DNA from: DASRHD01 sp035485575 | Lineage (GTDB): Bacteria > Verrucomicrobiota > Verrucomicrobiia > Opitutales > Opitutaceae | NCBI GenBank assembly: GCA_035485575.1 | Contig: DATHNW010000033.1 | Location: forward strand, 1 to 64,000 | Length of the DNA stretch: 64,000 bases | Direction: 5' to 3' | Shown here: one piece after another, positions 28,901-34,774 of the stretch | Layout of the letters: each line of letters begins with the position of its first letter | How positions within the stretch are numbered: the first letter of the stretch is position 1 | Program-made: the position numbers and the translations under genes | The notes under the pieces: model-generated | What the model was told of the DNA's origin: nothing | The model's input: only the letters and a program-made list of their open reading frames with translations | Databases searched by the model: none

Positions 28901-28914
28901 GAGGCGACAGCTGA
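16993..28914 (+). CDS. Giant TpsA filamentous-haemagglutinin-like adhesin (3973 residues)
   Basis: Start ATG 16993, which gives a signal peptide (ALSTALGLLVILAAGSAAEAG); an in-frame TTG at 16948 is less likely. Residues about 105-300 are the TPS secretion domain (QTAQQALLNWQTFNVGRHT, then NPNGIIFGGSSQVNVHALVAS near 220), needed for recognition by TpsB. The body is thousands of residues of beta-helix sequence rich in Gly, Ser, Thr, Asn and GGTIS/LDVSG-like repeats. The C-terminus (about 3780-3907) matches the DUF3739-type tail of filamentous-haemagglutinin family proteins (GNEIIWSSDGNIAAG and DLIAPAGTIDAGDAGI) and is followed by an Ala/Gln-rich end. It is exported by the TpsB at 9343 and probably forms a surface fibre for adhesion or biofilm. 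The last 41 bases overlap the convergent acyltransferase gene. Confidence 0.92.
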   Translation: MFRKPNLPFGSGALSTALGLLVILAAGSAAEAGEISRGGFSGAPAAGVSPGGASAALVPAPGTTSAKDVLARTTQALQAVQSMQAAARALALAGPDHLRPGLPDVPDGLAAGGLQVALHVPANLASPLAGEDPTLWQGASLPQQSAANGQTTVTITQTAQQALLNWQTFNVGRHTTLNFDQSAGGDNVGQWVAFNKIGPDSAPSQILGNINAQGQVYVINPNGIIFGGSSQVNVHALVASTLPINDNLVQNGLLNNPDSQFLFSALPIPAGSNGTPAFNPALPSSGQLGNIEVQPGALLSAPTTPDHVGGRIALIGPNVSNGGTISTPDGQAILAAGLQIGLAAHNTNDPTLRGLDAYVGEVSDASLPSQPAAGVAVNAGTAADGSAAMGLIDAPRANVTMTGKEVDQSGVIDSSTSVAFNGRVDLLADYNAVSNAAFDPTNATSQPFFVQSAGTVTLGSGSVTQILPELSSTDRTVGTQLALPSQVNLQGQVIHLASNAVILAPNASPPSDSTKPALGLGGDPLKAGVTINAGNWFARSSNPADGYDLFNTSGQIYLDPNATIDVSGSTDVAAPVSENIVAVQLRGAELADSPLQRDGALRGQTIDVDIRQTGTYNGQGWVGTPLADTSGYIGLIQRTVGELTTAGGTVALNAGGSVVMQPGAMINVSGGSIDYQAGVVQTSQVVAGGHIMDISQATPDLVYGGIYTGTSTVTDAKWGVTETFTSPVLLSGAHFEQGYTQGGNGGTLSITAPSMALDGTLLGNTVSGPWQRTNPALSSTLSLAFQAQDPTYAGFPFFSPTPPAIFIQPDTSLPPAGSFTLDSSGNPSPLPVNRQTEVDLSPDLVNKNGFGNLFIDNRDGNITVPAGSDLTAAPGGSITLNADNLDLEGRLTAPGGSLSLGAYDISPSTVNALNSTDGPTPPAAAGRGSFTLGAGAALSTAGLIVDDRSSSPSSDSLPLVTKGGTITISSFTADLQEGSSLDVSGGVAVSATGKPTYGQGGAISISAGQDLTIPSVLYAPTGPDAPALTLGASLAGYSGGTGGALNLLAPLIQIGGTALLNGDTSGNTLWLNATASDGSLLKPDFFSQGGFSSFSLTGLGATTTLANQYLPAIYIAPNTNIAPLVKNWLIRSDAAASNDIVLTPTLQPAGVRTPINLAFKTLPAGVTDFFNSTLLIRGDIVMQAGATIKTDPQIDPTHGVAFAGNTVTVLGTIVAPGGTISIKGGSSTIISTAAPQQALPTVDLGPSSVLDASGTTVLTPDTTGRSLHTGTVLAGGNIAVSGNIVAEGGAILDVSGASDVLDLPVSYGTASASLSPTTSAPVMSTRVDSNGGKITLNGAEELFTDATLEGAAGGPSAAGGNLTISSGDFRIAGAAPAPAETALTVQQSGPTIPASYTATGQAVIGNAVNLTNPETGHFAADSFNASGFDSLTLKTIQSGGDGGALQFSGPVTLQARRSLTIGNGGVISADSPVSLIAPYVAIGGPFQLPQPPSGTPDTLTGNIAPHYGAGALAVTASDLIDIGNLSLQNIGTASFHAPTGDIRGDGTLDVDGNVTLQAGQVYAPTAVDFTIAAYNDQSGGTAPSSSGYGSITIAAGQASRPLPLSAGGTLGLYAPTITQDGILRAPIGTINLGRNNSSPGDLLTGQPLPSTQQLTLAPGSVTSVSAVDPMTGQDLTIPYGIILNGTSWIDPTGTDITVTGNGGAGAGVPAKAVNITAAKVDDEAGSTIDLSGGGDLYAYRWVTGTGGTKDILGSSSGFAVIPGYAADYAPFAPYNNSSSNFISPDPSDSTKTITDTGYTNSALSVGDQIYLGASNGLPAGVYTLLPARYALLPGAFLIIPKGGAPTGTVARPDGSSLVSGYQFNSLNSARTGSPLFTSFEVAPQSVVRTRAEYDDSFANNFLSQSAQAQNLAIPRLPLDAGQLVLAATQAMNIEGSLTAPAPAGGRGSLVDISSPIDILIAAPGVTDPNRLVLDSSGLSHFGADSLLIGGIRQTGINGTTVTVTTNNLTVDNAGTPLAGPDIILTANQNLTLAPGAEVEQGTRTLSGPAETLLLGKVDSSNNVLVSGDGTLLRVSSDPAAQIVRSGVDSSIAPQMTIGAGAKINGASVTLDSTSATALDPAATLGGQAIILDSGQISLQLGTSGNPQGLVLSSETLQTLQNAATSLSLLSYSSIDIYGAGQVGALDSAGQPAFASLALHAGEIRGFNAGGGSVTFSAQNILLDNRPNGAGFGAVIAPNGTLVFNAGTLQLGAGQLDVDQYAKVSLNASHGILMQGAGDLTAQGDLNFTAPVITGASAASQKITAGGALTLQSTGTTSMATPGLGASLTLQGASITDNSSILLPSGSLALHATGGDVSVGGSLDVSGTAQTFFDSIKYTNGGQISLTSDTGSIILDAGSTVNVAAQSGAGNAGSLSINASNGSFTNDGTLAAQGGAGGQNGTFALDVGRLPGGSLGSLSDKLFNGGFTQSLSIRDRTDPLVTIDGPTTAHAFNLSADQGSIDIAGTGVINASGATGGTIGLEASGSITLLPGSLLTAAGQNFDDAGEGGAISLEAGSYEAGTGVNTSAIVDIQSGAKIDLSVASNTPASAGLGDFAGTLHLRESQAAFGTGAQFSSLGSSVNGASSIVLEGFQVYDLSGTNGASSTNGAITSIGSGGVIDSTVENAIKSNGTAFANNINPALPGNALFHVEPGAEIINQGTATNTIATLYSSNATSGSSIAISVPKASTITLPVPGGIFAGDTIKLSGTNLSFTVNFADGSAPVTVGSGGTFTADARLVKSIAFQNTSATTVRTGTLLFSAGSVPVAVIVPAGLTPTLSNNNTTKITTAAGDLTLANTWDLSTYRFGPNQEPGILTLRAQGNLVFNFDASLSDGFDPSNPVDAGNPLWTAQLLPAGSRSWSYQLAAGADYGAADALRVQPLAALGSTSGSLLLGQGSAVLTTPASQAKTTRALLIPLNYQVIRTGTGDIDISAGRDVQLLNSLATIYTAGTAAVPLAGFDLPNASYTNKGVGPVQQSSTTANPYAPQYSLNGGNVTISAQNDIAHLNADGTPDSSKEMPTNWLYRRGDVDSSGLFGTVKTSAAASQVASTSWWIDFSNFFEGIGALGGGNVTLTAGHDVSNVDAVVPTNARMPGKDSGGNPIAPSASSLVELGGGDLQVNASHDIDGGVYYVERGTGTLDAGGSIHTNATRSTLSVTDATALNGASDPTTWLPTTLFLGQGRFDVSAGGDILLGSVANPFLLPQGINNGYFLKTYFSTLAPTDALSVSSLDGDVTFHEGTADVSDGSLAGWYANILVNTTGTLAANSQPWLRLVETGRALNGLFTPAATLLPGTLKVTAFSGDINFVNDLTLSPSATGTLDLVATGSLNGLQPSNLQNDTMVHDDSSNPYVWSPGTINFSDADPGRIPGPDSPHGLPTALAVTPVTSDPTPSITVLSTDTGATSGPNAVLQTKQALHAGVPLDPGDPNSPLGPLHAGDTTGPAHLYALDGNISGLTLFSAKAAQIVAGSDITDVGLYLQNAQANDVSVVSAGRDIVAYNLNSPLRLAAQTPGNTLPSDSQQTGDIQISGPGTLEVLAGRNLDLGAAVDQLVPDGTQVGISSVGNTRNPYLPFAGADVIVGAGIGDAAAGLDRSPLDFPSLIAQFINPASGGAEAARYLPVLGPMLGLTGASDSQIWNAFTGLPAEQEDSLALDVLFLVLRDAGRDHNNPASPNFGNYDTGFAAIASLFPSNAWQGDISLSSREIRTTNGGGISLFAPGGGLSLGHDLKPQDSGPPPGIVTEHGGDISIFTRDSVEVGVSRIFTLRGGNEIIWSSDGNIAAGSSSKTVQSAPPTRVLIDPQSGDVKTDLAGLATGGGIGVLDTVSDVPAGDVDLIAPAGTIDAGDAGIRASGNLNVAAVQVLNASNIQTGGKSTGTPAAPAAPSLGSLTAGANTAAAATNAADEAARQQARGQSQPQDLPSIITVEVLGYGGGDS

Positions 28915-30085
28915 ATGCGACCGGCCGCATAAGCAGCGTGCGCAGATAGCGGGTATTGGCTTCGAAAACCAGATGGAAACCCCGGGCCATCACCATCGTG
29001 AAGAAGAATAGCAGGACCGCGCACGCCATGCCTTCAAGCGTCGGCCGCATGTTTTGAAAGTGATGCAACGCCGCCGCCGCGAACAAGAGCAGCGGGAAAT
29101 GGATGGCGTAGACCGAGAACGAATAAGAGGCCAGAAATTCGGCGCGTAGAAATCCCGACAGGCGGGCGGATGCCTGGCGAAATGCGGCATGGCGACTCGC
29201 CCATAATATGGCGGCAAACACGGCGCCAAACACCAAGTCGCTGAGCATTTCACGGGATCCATGAAACCATGTCTTTGTTGCAACGGCGATAAAGGCACCG
29301 GACAGGGAACCGGCGACAAGGATTGCCCATGCCACCCGCTTGGATCGTACGACGGCCGCCAGCATGGCGGCTGCACCCGCGCTCCAGATCGCCAGGCCGG
29401 CGATGAACCCTGGCCCGAAGATCACCAGCATGACACTGACGCCCAGCAACAGGACTGGCAGCCGCCAGCGTCTCAGCCGGATGGCCACAACTGCAAGAAT
29501 CGGGAACGCCACATAGAACCAGAATTCAGCCGCCAGACTCCAAAAAGGGCTGTTGCTTCCAAAAATCGGCGAGTAATAGGTTTGCAGAAATAAAACATTG
29601 CCGAGGAAAGCCGCCGCATTGCTCCGCATCATCACCGGTGTGCGATGAATGGTTGTGGCGGTTTCATAAAGCACCGGAGCCAGGGCATGTCCCCACGCAT
29701 CGATCGCCCAGGTAAGCAAGAGCGCGGGAATGACCACCGCCCACAGGCGCGAAAATCGCTTCGCCATATACCCCGGCCACGAGAACCGGCGCTCCTGAAA
29801 TTGATGCCAGACGGACGGCCCGACCGCTGCGCCACTCAGGACAAAGAAAGCGATGACCGCTTGATGGCCGAGCCCCGTCAGCAGATAAAAGATTTTTTCC
29901 AGGGCCGACAGATGGACCACCTTGCCGGGGTTGGTAAACCAGATCAACCGGATGTGTTCGAAGACCACGGCACAGGCAGCGTAGGCCCGGACAATATCCA
30001 GAAAATCACTTCTTTCCGGCAGAGCCTCCCGCGCCGGCCGGCTGGCCATGGGCCTGGAAACCGTGGTTAATGCTTGCCCAGGCAT
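28874..30085 (-). CDS. Acyltransferase 3 family membrane protein
   Basis: About 403 residues from ATG 30085; the frame runs open to 30229, but that would overlap the upstream glycosyltransferase by 122 bases. Near the N-terminus SDFLDIVRAYAACAVVFEH is the family's R-x10-H region (catalytic His of the acyl-3 fold), followed by about ten membrane helices. It also has FFVLSGAAVG and FWSLAAEFWFYVAFP (the S-L-x-x-E-x-x-F-Y motif). It probably O-acetylates or otherwise acylates the exopolysaccharide at the inner membrane. It closes the leftward EPS operon, 22 bases after the glycosyltransferase stop, and overlaps the end of the adhesin gene tail to tail. Confidence 0.85.
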   Translation of the reverse strand: MPGQALTTVSRPMASRPAREALPERSDFLDIVRAYAACAVVFEHIRLIWFTNPGKVVHLSALEKIFYLLTGLGHQAVIAFFVLSGAAVGPSVWHQFQERRFSWPGYMAKRFSRLWAVVIPALLLTWAIDAWGHALAPVLYETATTIHRTPVMMRSNAAAFLGNVLFLQTYYSPIFGSNSPFWSLAAEFWFYVAFPILAVVAIRLRRWRLPVLLLGVSVMLVIFGPGFIAGLAIWSAGAAAMLAAVVRSKRVAWAILVAGSLSGAFIAVATKTWFHGSREMLSDLVFGAVFAAILWASRHAAFRQASARLSGFLRAEFLASYSFSVYAIHFPLLLFAAAALHHFQNMRPTLEGMACAVLLFFFTMVMARGFHLVFEANTRYLRTLLMRPVAFSCRLRRSQEPLR

Positions 30086-30107
30086 CGATTGAAGGCAGGG
30101 GCCGCGT

Positions 30108-31316
30108 TTAAACGCGGCCGCCATTGGCCGGCGCAAGATCCCGGAAGGCCGTTTCAATTCTCGGGCGTACGCTTTCGCACGAATACAGGCTTTCCCACAC
30201 CGAACGCGCATGTTTTGAGGCCGCCGCAAGACGCTGGGGGAATTTCACCAGCTGCACCACGTCGTCGGCCCAGCTGGAAATTTGTTCGATGGGATGCAGG
30301 AACCCCGCCTCGTGCTTTCCGATGATTTCGCGAAACTGCGGTATGTCCGTGGCCAGCACCGGCAGCCCGGCCTCGAGCCCTTCGAGGATCACGCGGGGCA
30401 CGCCCTCGTTGTTGTGCGACGGCACCAGCAGCACATCCATCGCGTGCATCACTTGGGGAACGTCATCCCGCCATCCGAGAAAGATCACCCTGTCATGCAA
30501 GCCGCGTGCGTCGACCAATGCGCGGATTTCGCCGTGATAGGCCTGGGCGTCGGGGCCATCCGCGGGCGGAGCGCCAACAATGACCAGCCGGGCGTCGGGA
30601 AGCCGCTTGATCACTTCTTCCAATACAAGAATCGCCTCGCGCTGGCCCTTCTGCGGGCGGATCACTCCCGTCATGCCCAGAATCGGGGCATCGAGCGGGA
30701 GACCCAATTGCCGCCGGATTTCCCCCTTGGCGGGCAGACGCCCGTTGTAGTCCGCCGTATAGATGAGCGGGTGCACGCTTACCTTTTGCGGCGCAATCCC
30801 CATTGCGGTGATGCTTTCGGCCACTGTATCGGAGATGGCATAGGTTTTTGCGGCCATCCGGCACATGAACTTGCAGGTGGGGATGAGTCCCCAATCTGTC
30901 GTCTGCGGCACAGTGACCGTATGTTTCCGACGGCGCACGGCCAGGGGGAAAAGCATGATGAAATCACGTCCTCCCGTGAGAACGACAATGTCCGCCTTGA
31001 GCAACGCCACCCGGCGCCATGCGCGCAGCAGCCCTTCGGCCATGGACAGGATGCGGGTGAAGGTGCGCCGTTTGTTTTGCCAGGAACCATGCTTGATGAG
31101 ACCCAGGGCCCGCGGCATCGGCAGGATTTCATAATCCAATCCACGCCGGCGGAGCTGCTCCGCAAACCACCCTTCCGCCGCACAAAAGATCTTCAGCTCG
31201 AAATCCTCAACCGGCTTCAGCAGGTCGAACCAGGCCAGCTGCGTCTGGTGCGCCCCCCCCCGGCCGAGGCAGTTCGCATAAAAAACAATGCGCGTTTTCT
31301 TAGCTTTGGCTGGCAT
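30108..31316 (-). CDS. Glycosyltransferase family 4
   Basis: 402 residues from ATG 31316 (an in-frame GTG lies 9 bases upstream). N-terminal acceptor loop IVFYANCLGRGGAHQTQLAW; donor domain GMTGVIRPQKGQREAILVLEEV and the E-x7-E motif EGVPRVILE followed by EAGLPVLATDIPQFREI, all typical GT4. Its start overlaps the stop of the GT9 gene by 17 bases, consistent with translational coupling in the EPS operon. Sugar specificity unknown. Confidence 0.9.
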   Translation of the reverse strand: MPAKAKKTRIVFYANCLGRGGAHQTQLAWFDLLKPVEDFELKIFCAAEGWFAEQLRRRGLDYEILPMPRALGLIKHGSWQNKRRTFTRILSMAEGLLRAWRRVALLKADIVVLTGGRDFIMLFPLAVRRRKHTVTVPQTTDWGLIPTCKFMCRMAAKTYAISDTVAESITAMGIAPQKVSVHPLIYTADYNGRLPAKGEIRRQLGLPLDAPILGMTGVIRPQKGQREAILVLEEVIKRLPDARLVIVGAPPADGPDAQAYHGEIRALVDARGLHDRVIFLGWRDDVPQVMHAMDVLLVPSHNNEGVPRVILEGLEAGLPVLATDIPQFREIIGKHEAGFLHPIEQISSWADDVVQLVKFPQRLAAASKHARSVWESLYSCESVRPRIETAFRDLAPANGGRV

Positions 31317-32433
31317 AGGCTTCACTCATCAACGCGTCGATCGACTCCCGGACTTCATCCACCGTGATCAAGGGAACGAGGCCGGCCCATTGGCGCCGGT
31401 CCGGATGCCGCCGCGGATAAAACGGATTGCGCGTGACCACGCGATGCGGCGTGCCCCATGGCGTGATGCTCGCGCCGTCGCGGCCGCTGAGCACCACCAC
31501 GGGAACACGCAAGGCCGCCGCGATGTGCGAAAGCCCGGTGTTGAGCGAGACGAGCAACCGGCTCCGCGCAAGGAGGGCGCACAATACCCCAAAGGGCAGC
31601 CGGCCGGTTGAACACACAGGCTCGGTCTTCATGCTGGCGGCGATGGCTCTTTCCCGGTCCCGGTGGGCAGGAATGCCGGTCAGCACGACGCGGAAGCCAT
31701 GTTGGAGCCCGAGATGGTCGGCCACGGCGGCAAACCGATCGAGAGGCCAGGAGTTCACCGCGGTCTTCGCACTGATGCCCACGCAGGCCAGCGGGACCTC
31801 CCCGGCCAAACCCTGGGCGTTCAAAAATTCCGCCGCGGCCGCATGATCGGCGGCTTGCAGCGGATAATCCATCGACAAATCGGGATTCGCCGGGACGCTG
31901 CCGCCCAGCTTCCGTAGCAAAAAATCCGCCGGCGCCGCCATCGCCTCGACCATATGCGCTTCGGGACGGGAAACCGTGACCAGGTCGGTGACAAGGAAAC
32001 GCAATTTTTCCACCGGCAGCGCGGCCCTGCGATGGATGAATTGCACCGTGGCGATGCGATGGGGCGCCCCGGTGCACAGGCTCATCAGCGTATCCGGAAG
32101 TTGGCCGCGCCATTGGATGACGGCGGCATAATCGCCCCTTTTGAGTTCTTGAAAAAGCCGGACGGCTTCACCCCAGCCGCCCAGCAGCCTCCATGGCCTT
32201 TTCCGATCGACATAACGATCGTTCACGAACGAAATGACCTCGTCCACCCAAGGGAGCCCCCGGAAATAATCCGCGGTATGTGTCCGCGCCAGAACGGCGA
32301 TCCGCCAGCCGGGCAGACCCTGCTTCAGCATCCTGAGTGCCGGCGACGCCATGACGGCGTCTCCCAATGCTGCCATGTGAATATAGAGCAGCTTGGGCGC
32401 GGCCGGATCCGTGATGGTTCTCGCAGGAGTCAT
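31300..32433 (-). CDS. Glycosyltransferase family 9 (heptosyltransferase-like)
   Basis: 377 residues. It begins with LLYIHMAALGDAVMASPALRMLK, the family's G-D-x4-(S/T)-P-x-L-R signature, and the donor half contains CVGISAKTAVNSWPLDRFAAV and SLNTGLSHIAAALRVPVVVLSG (the N/D-T-G-x-x-H-x-A-A-A motif). GT9 enzymes add heptoses or related sugars to LPS core and other glycans from ADP-linked donors. As it sits inside an EPS operon with ATGA overlaps on both sides, it may serve EPS rather than LPS core synthesis. Confidence 0.9.
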   Translation of the reverse strand: MTPARTITDPAAPKLLYIHMAALGDAVMASPALRMLKQGLPGWRIAVLARTHTADYFRGLPWVDEVISFVNDRYVDRKRPWRLLGGWGEAVRLFQELKRGDYAAVIQWRGQLPDTLMSLCTGAPHRIATVQFIHRRAALPVEKLRFLVTDLVTVSRPEAHMVEAMAAPADFLLRKLGGSVPANPDLSMDYPLQAADHAAAAEFLNAQGLAGEVPLACVGISAKTAVNSWPLDRFAAVADHLGLQHGFRVVLTGIPAHRDRERAIAASMKTEPVCSTGRLPFGVLCALLARSRLLVSLNTGLSHIAAALRVPVVVLSGRDGASITPWGTPHRVVTRNPFYPRRHPDRRQWAGLVPLITVDEVRESIDALMSEAYASQS

Positions 32434-33623
32434 ACGGTTACAGGATTTGGCGAGGAAGGGACCAGCGCCGGACCGGGCGCGACCCCGTTCGCCAGACTGT
32501 TCAGTAACTGTTCGTATTGTCCCGCGATGCGTTCCGCCCGGAAATCATCCGCCCGGAGTTTTCCCGCCCGGCCCAGCCTGTCAGCGAATTCGCGGTCGGT
32601 ACACAGGGCGACAATGGCATCAGCCAGCGATTCAACGGATCCCACCGGTGCCAGCAGGCCATTTTCGCCCGACGTGATGATTTCCGGAGGACCGAATGGG
32701 CAAGCGGTGGAGATGACCGGCACGCCCAACGCCATCGCCTCGACGATCACGTTGCCGAATCCCTCCCAATCTGACGACAACACAAAGGCATCCGCCTGGG
32801 CGATGTACTTGAACGGATTGGGTTGAAAGCCAAGGAAGCGAACGGCATCAGCCAGACCCAGTTCACGGACGAGACTCTCCAGCCTCGACCGCAGCTCTCC
32901 CTGGCCGAGGATCCAGAGGGTGACCGGCATCTTCGTCCGGACGAGGGCCACCGCGCGCAACAGCGCCGGGAAATTTTTCTGTGCCGTGAGCCGGCCGCAG
33001 GCGACCAGCAGCCGGCCCGGCGGCCGTTCGATTCCGCCCAGCGGATCGCGCGAGAGGGCCAGCACCTGCGCGTCAAAGCCGGCGTTGTAGATCACGGACA
33101 CCTGCCTGCGCGGACGTCCAAATTTCTTCCGGAAGTCGCCAGCCACGCCATGGGAAAGTGCGACAAAATGATCGGCTCGTCCGAAGGCGCGCGCGACCCG
33201 CGCCTTGAACCAGCGCGACGAAACCGACCGCCCTGGAGCGAGGTCGCGGGTGACGTTATTCTGCAGTCCAATGAGGAAGGCCGGGGCATCGCCGCCGCGT
33301 CCCAGGGCAAAATCCGCCGCCACCGTCGCATGGTTCAGCAGGGAGCAAACGACGGCCGGCTTCAGCTCACGCAGCGCTTTTCTCAGCGGCCAGCAGGCAA
33401 GGAGCAGACTGAGCGTCGAGGATTTGACCGCACGCGGCAGCAGGTGAACGCGCTTGATGCGCGGTTCGAGGGCCGGCTCATAGGCGCCGGAACGACGGGC
33501 GAGGATCAAATGCGGATCGAGCGTCTCCCAGGCGCCGTGGTTGAGGATCCGCAGCAAATGCATCTCCGCACCGCCGCCGCCAAGGGAGGGAAGGAAAAAA
33601 ACGATTTTTTTGCGTTGAGCCAT
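32430..33623 (-). CDS. Glycosyltransferase family 4
   Basis: 397 residues from ATG 33623 (GTG three bases upstream is also possible). Motifs: KIVFFLPSLGGGGAEMHLLRILN at the start, LLVACGRLTAQKNFPALLRA in the middle, and DWEGFGNVIVEAMALGVPVIST containing the E-x7-E signature. This N-terminal and C-terminal pattern is that of WcaL/RfaG-like retaining GT4 enzymes of capsule and O-antigen clusters. It overlaps both neighbours by a few bases, and so belongs to one tightly coupled operon. Confidence 0.92.
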   Translation of the reverse strand: MAQRKKIVFFLPSLGGGGAEMHLLRILNHGAWETLDPHLILARRSGAYEPALEPRIKRVHLLPRAVKSSTLSLLLACWPLRKALRELKPAVVCSLLNHATVAADFALGRGGDAPAFLIGLQNNVTRDLAPGRSVSSRWFKARVARAFGRADHFVALSHGVAGDFRKKFGRPRRQVSVIYNAGFDAQVLALSRDPLGGIERPPGRLLVACGRLTAQKNFPALLRAVALVRTKMPVTLWILGQGELRSRLESLVRELGLADAVRFLGFQPNPFKYIAQADAFVLSSDWEGFGNVIVEAMALGVPVISTACPFGPPEIITSGENGLLAPVGSVESLADAIVALCTDREFADRLGRAGKLRADDFRAERIAGQYEQLLNSLANGVAPGPALVPSSPNPVTV

Positions 33624-34774
33624 CACGTGGAAATTTCCGGCTGCGCCGTCACTTCCAAGGCCGGCGCCCGGTTCGCCTTTCCGGCGGCAATATTTTCGAC
33701 GTGCCGGGCCAGAGTCGCGCCAAAGGCCTTCATGCCAAATGCCTCCCTCATCAAAAGACCTTCTTCCCGCAGCTGGCGCCAGAGTCCGGCATCATCGAAC
33801 AACCGGCGGAGGCAGGCGACAGCGGCCCCGGCGTCACCCCGTTTGAAGGCCAGGCAGTTGCCTCCGGGCCGCAGAAAATAATCCGGCAACGCCTCGGCTT
33901 CGTCCAAAACCACCGGGGTGCCAACGAGCATGGCGTTCATCACGGTGGTCATGCCGCTGAAATGAAGGTTCGGCTTTGTCGCCAGCAGAAGGCCCCGGGC
34001 CCGGGCCAGGAGGATTTTCGACCGGGCCAGATCCAGACCGGTGCAGACCTCCACGTTGCCCGGAAAGGAAAACCGCCTGATCCTGGCATCCTGCGTCACG
34101 ACCTTGAACGAAACATCGGGCAGGCGGGTGGCGATTTCCGACAGGATGGGCCAGTCGCGATTGCCGTCGTTGCCGATGGCAATGATGCAGTTGTCCTTCG
34201 TTTCCGCCGACTCCTGATAAAAGCCGGCGTCCACACCAAACCGGATCCAGCCGACTTTTTTGTCTTCCAGGCCCGCATGCCTTCGCGCCAGCCGCGCCTC
34301 TTCGGCGGTAAGATATAACGTGATCGCGGCCTTCTTCAGCGCCCAGCGATCGAGCACCCGCAAAAATGGGCGCCGCCAGCCCCCGCGGGGCAGCCCGATG
34401 TGAACTGCGCCCTGCACCACCAGCAGCTCCGGCTTCACGACGCCGAGAAATTTTCCCAGCGCCGCGGCGAGGATCACATTATGGGCGGATACATAAAGGA
34501 CATCGCATTCCGCCAGCTCCTGCCGCGCCTTGACGAGAAATATGAAATAGGCGGCGAAGCGCGAGCGCGCCAGCAGCCCCCGGACGTAACTCGAAGGATA
34601 AAAATGCTCCACCTGATAGCCCGCTTCCGCCAGCTCCAGGGCGCCCCAGAACAGGTTGGAAGGTGTCGATTGAGGAGATTGGGCTCCCGGCCGGCGGTTG
34701 AGCGTGAAGACATAGCCCACCACCGGCCGTCTGCCTTCCGCTCTTGGTGCAAGCATGGTCGAGGACATGTTCAT
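33623..34774 (-). CDS. Divergent GT4-like glycosyltransferase
   Basis: 383 residues with a GT-B layout: GYVFTLNRRPGAQSPQSTPSNLFWGALELAEAGYQVEHFYP at the N-terminus and a donor half containing VGWIRFGVDAGFYQ, IIAIGNDGNRDWPILSEIA and MTTVMNAMLVGTPVVLDEAEALPDYF. The usual E-x7-E is not intact: the first Glu position is replaced in a SGMTTVMNAM context, so the enzyme may be a distant or altered member. It overlaps the polymerase gene and the next glycosyltransferase by four and one bases, respectively. It is probably still a glycosyltransferase because of its context and fold, but this is less sure than for its neighbours. Confidence 0.75.
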   Translation of the reverse strand: MNMSSTMLAPRAEGRRPVVGYVFTLNRRPGAQSPQSTPSNLFWGALELAEAGYQVEHFYPSSYVRGLLARSRFAAYFIFLVKARQELAECDVLYVSAHNVILAAALGKFLGVVKPELLVVQGAVHIGLPRGGWRRPFLRVLDRWALKKAAITLYLTAEEARLARRHAGLEDKKVGWIRFGVDAGFYQESAETKDNCIIAIGNDGNRDWPILSEIATRLPDVSFKVVTQDARIRRFSFPGNVEVCTGLDLARSKILLARARGLLLATKPNLHFSGMTTVMNAMLVGTPVVLDEAEALPDYFLRPGGNCLAFKRGDAGAAVACLRRLFDDAGLWRQLREEGLLMREAFGMKAFGATLARHVENIAAGKANRAPALEVTAQPEIST

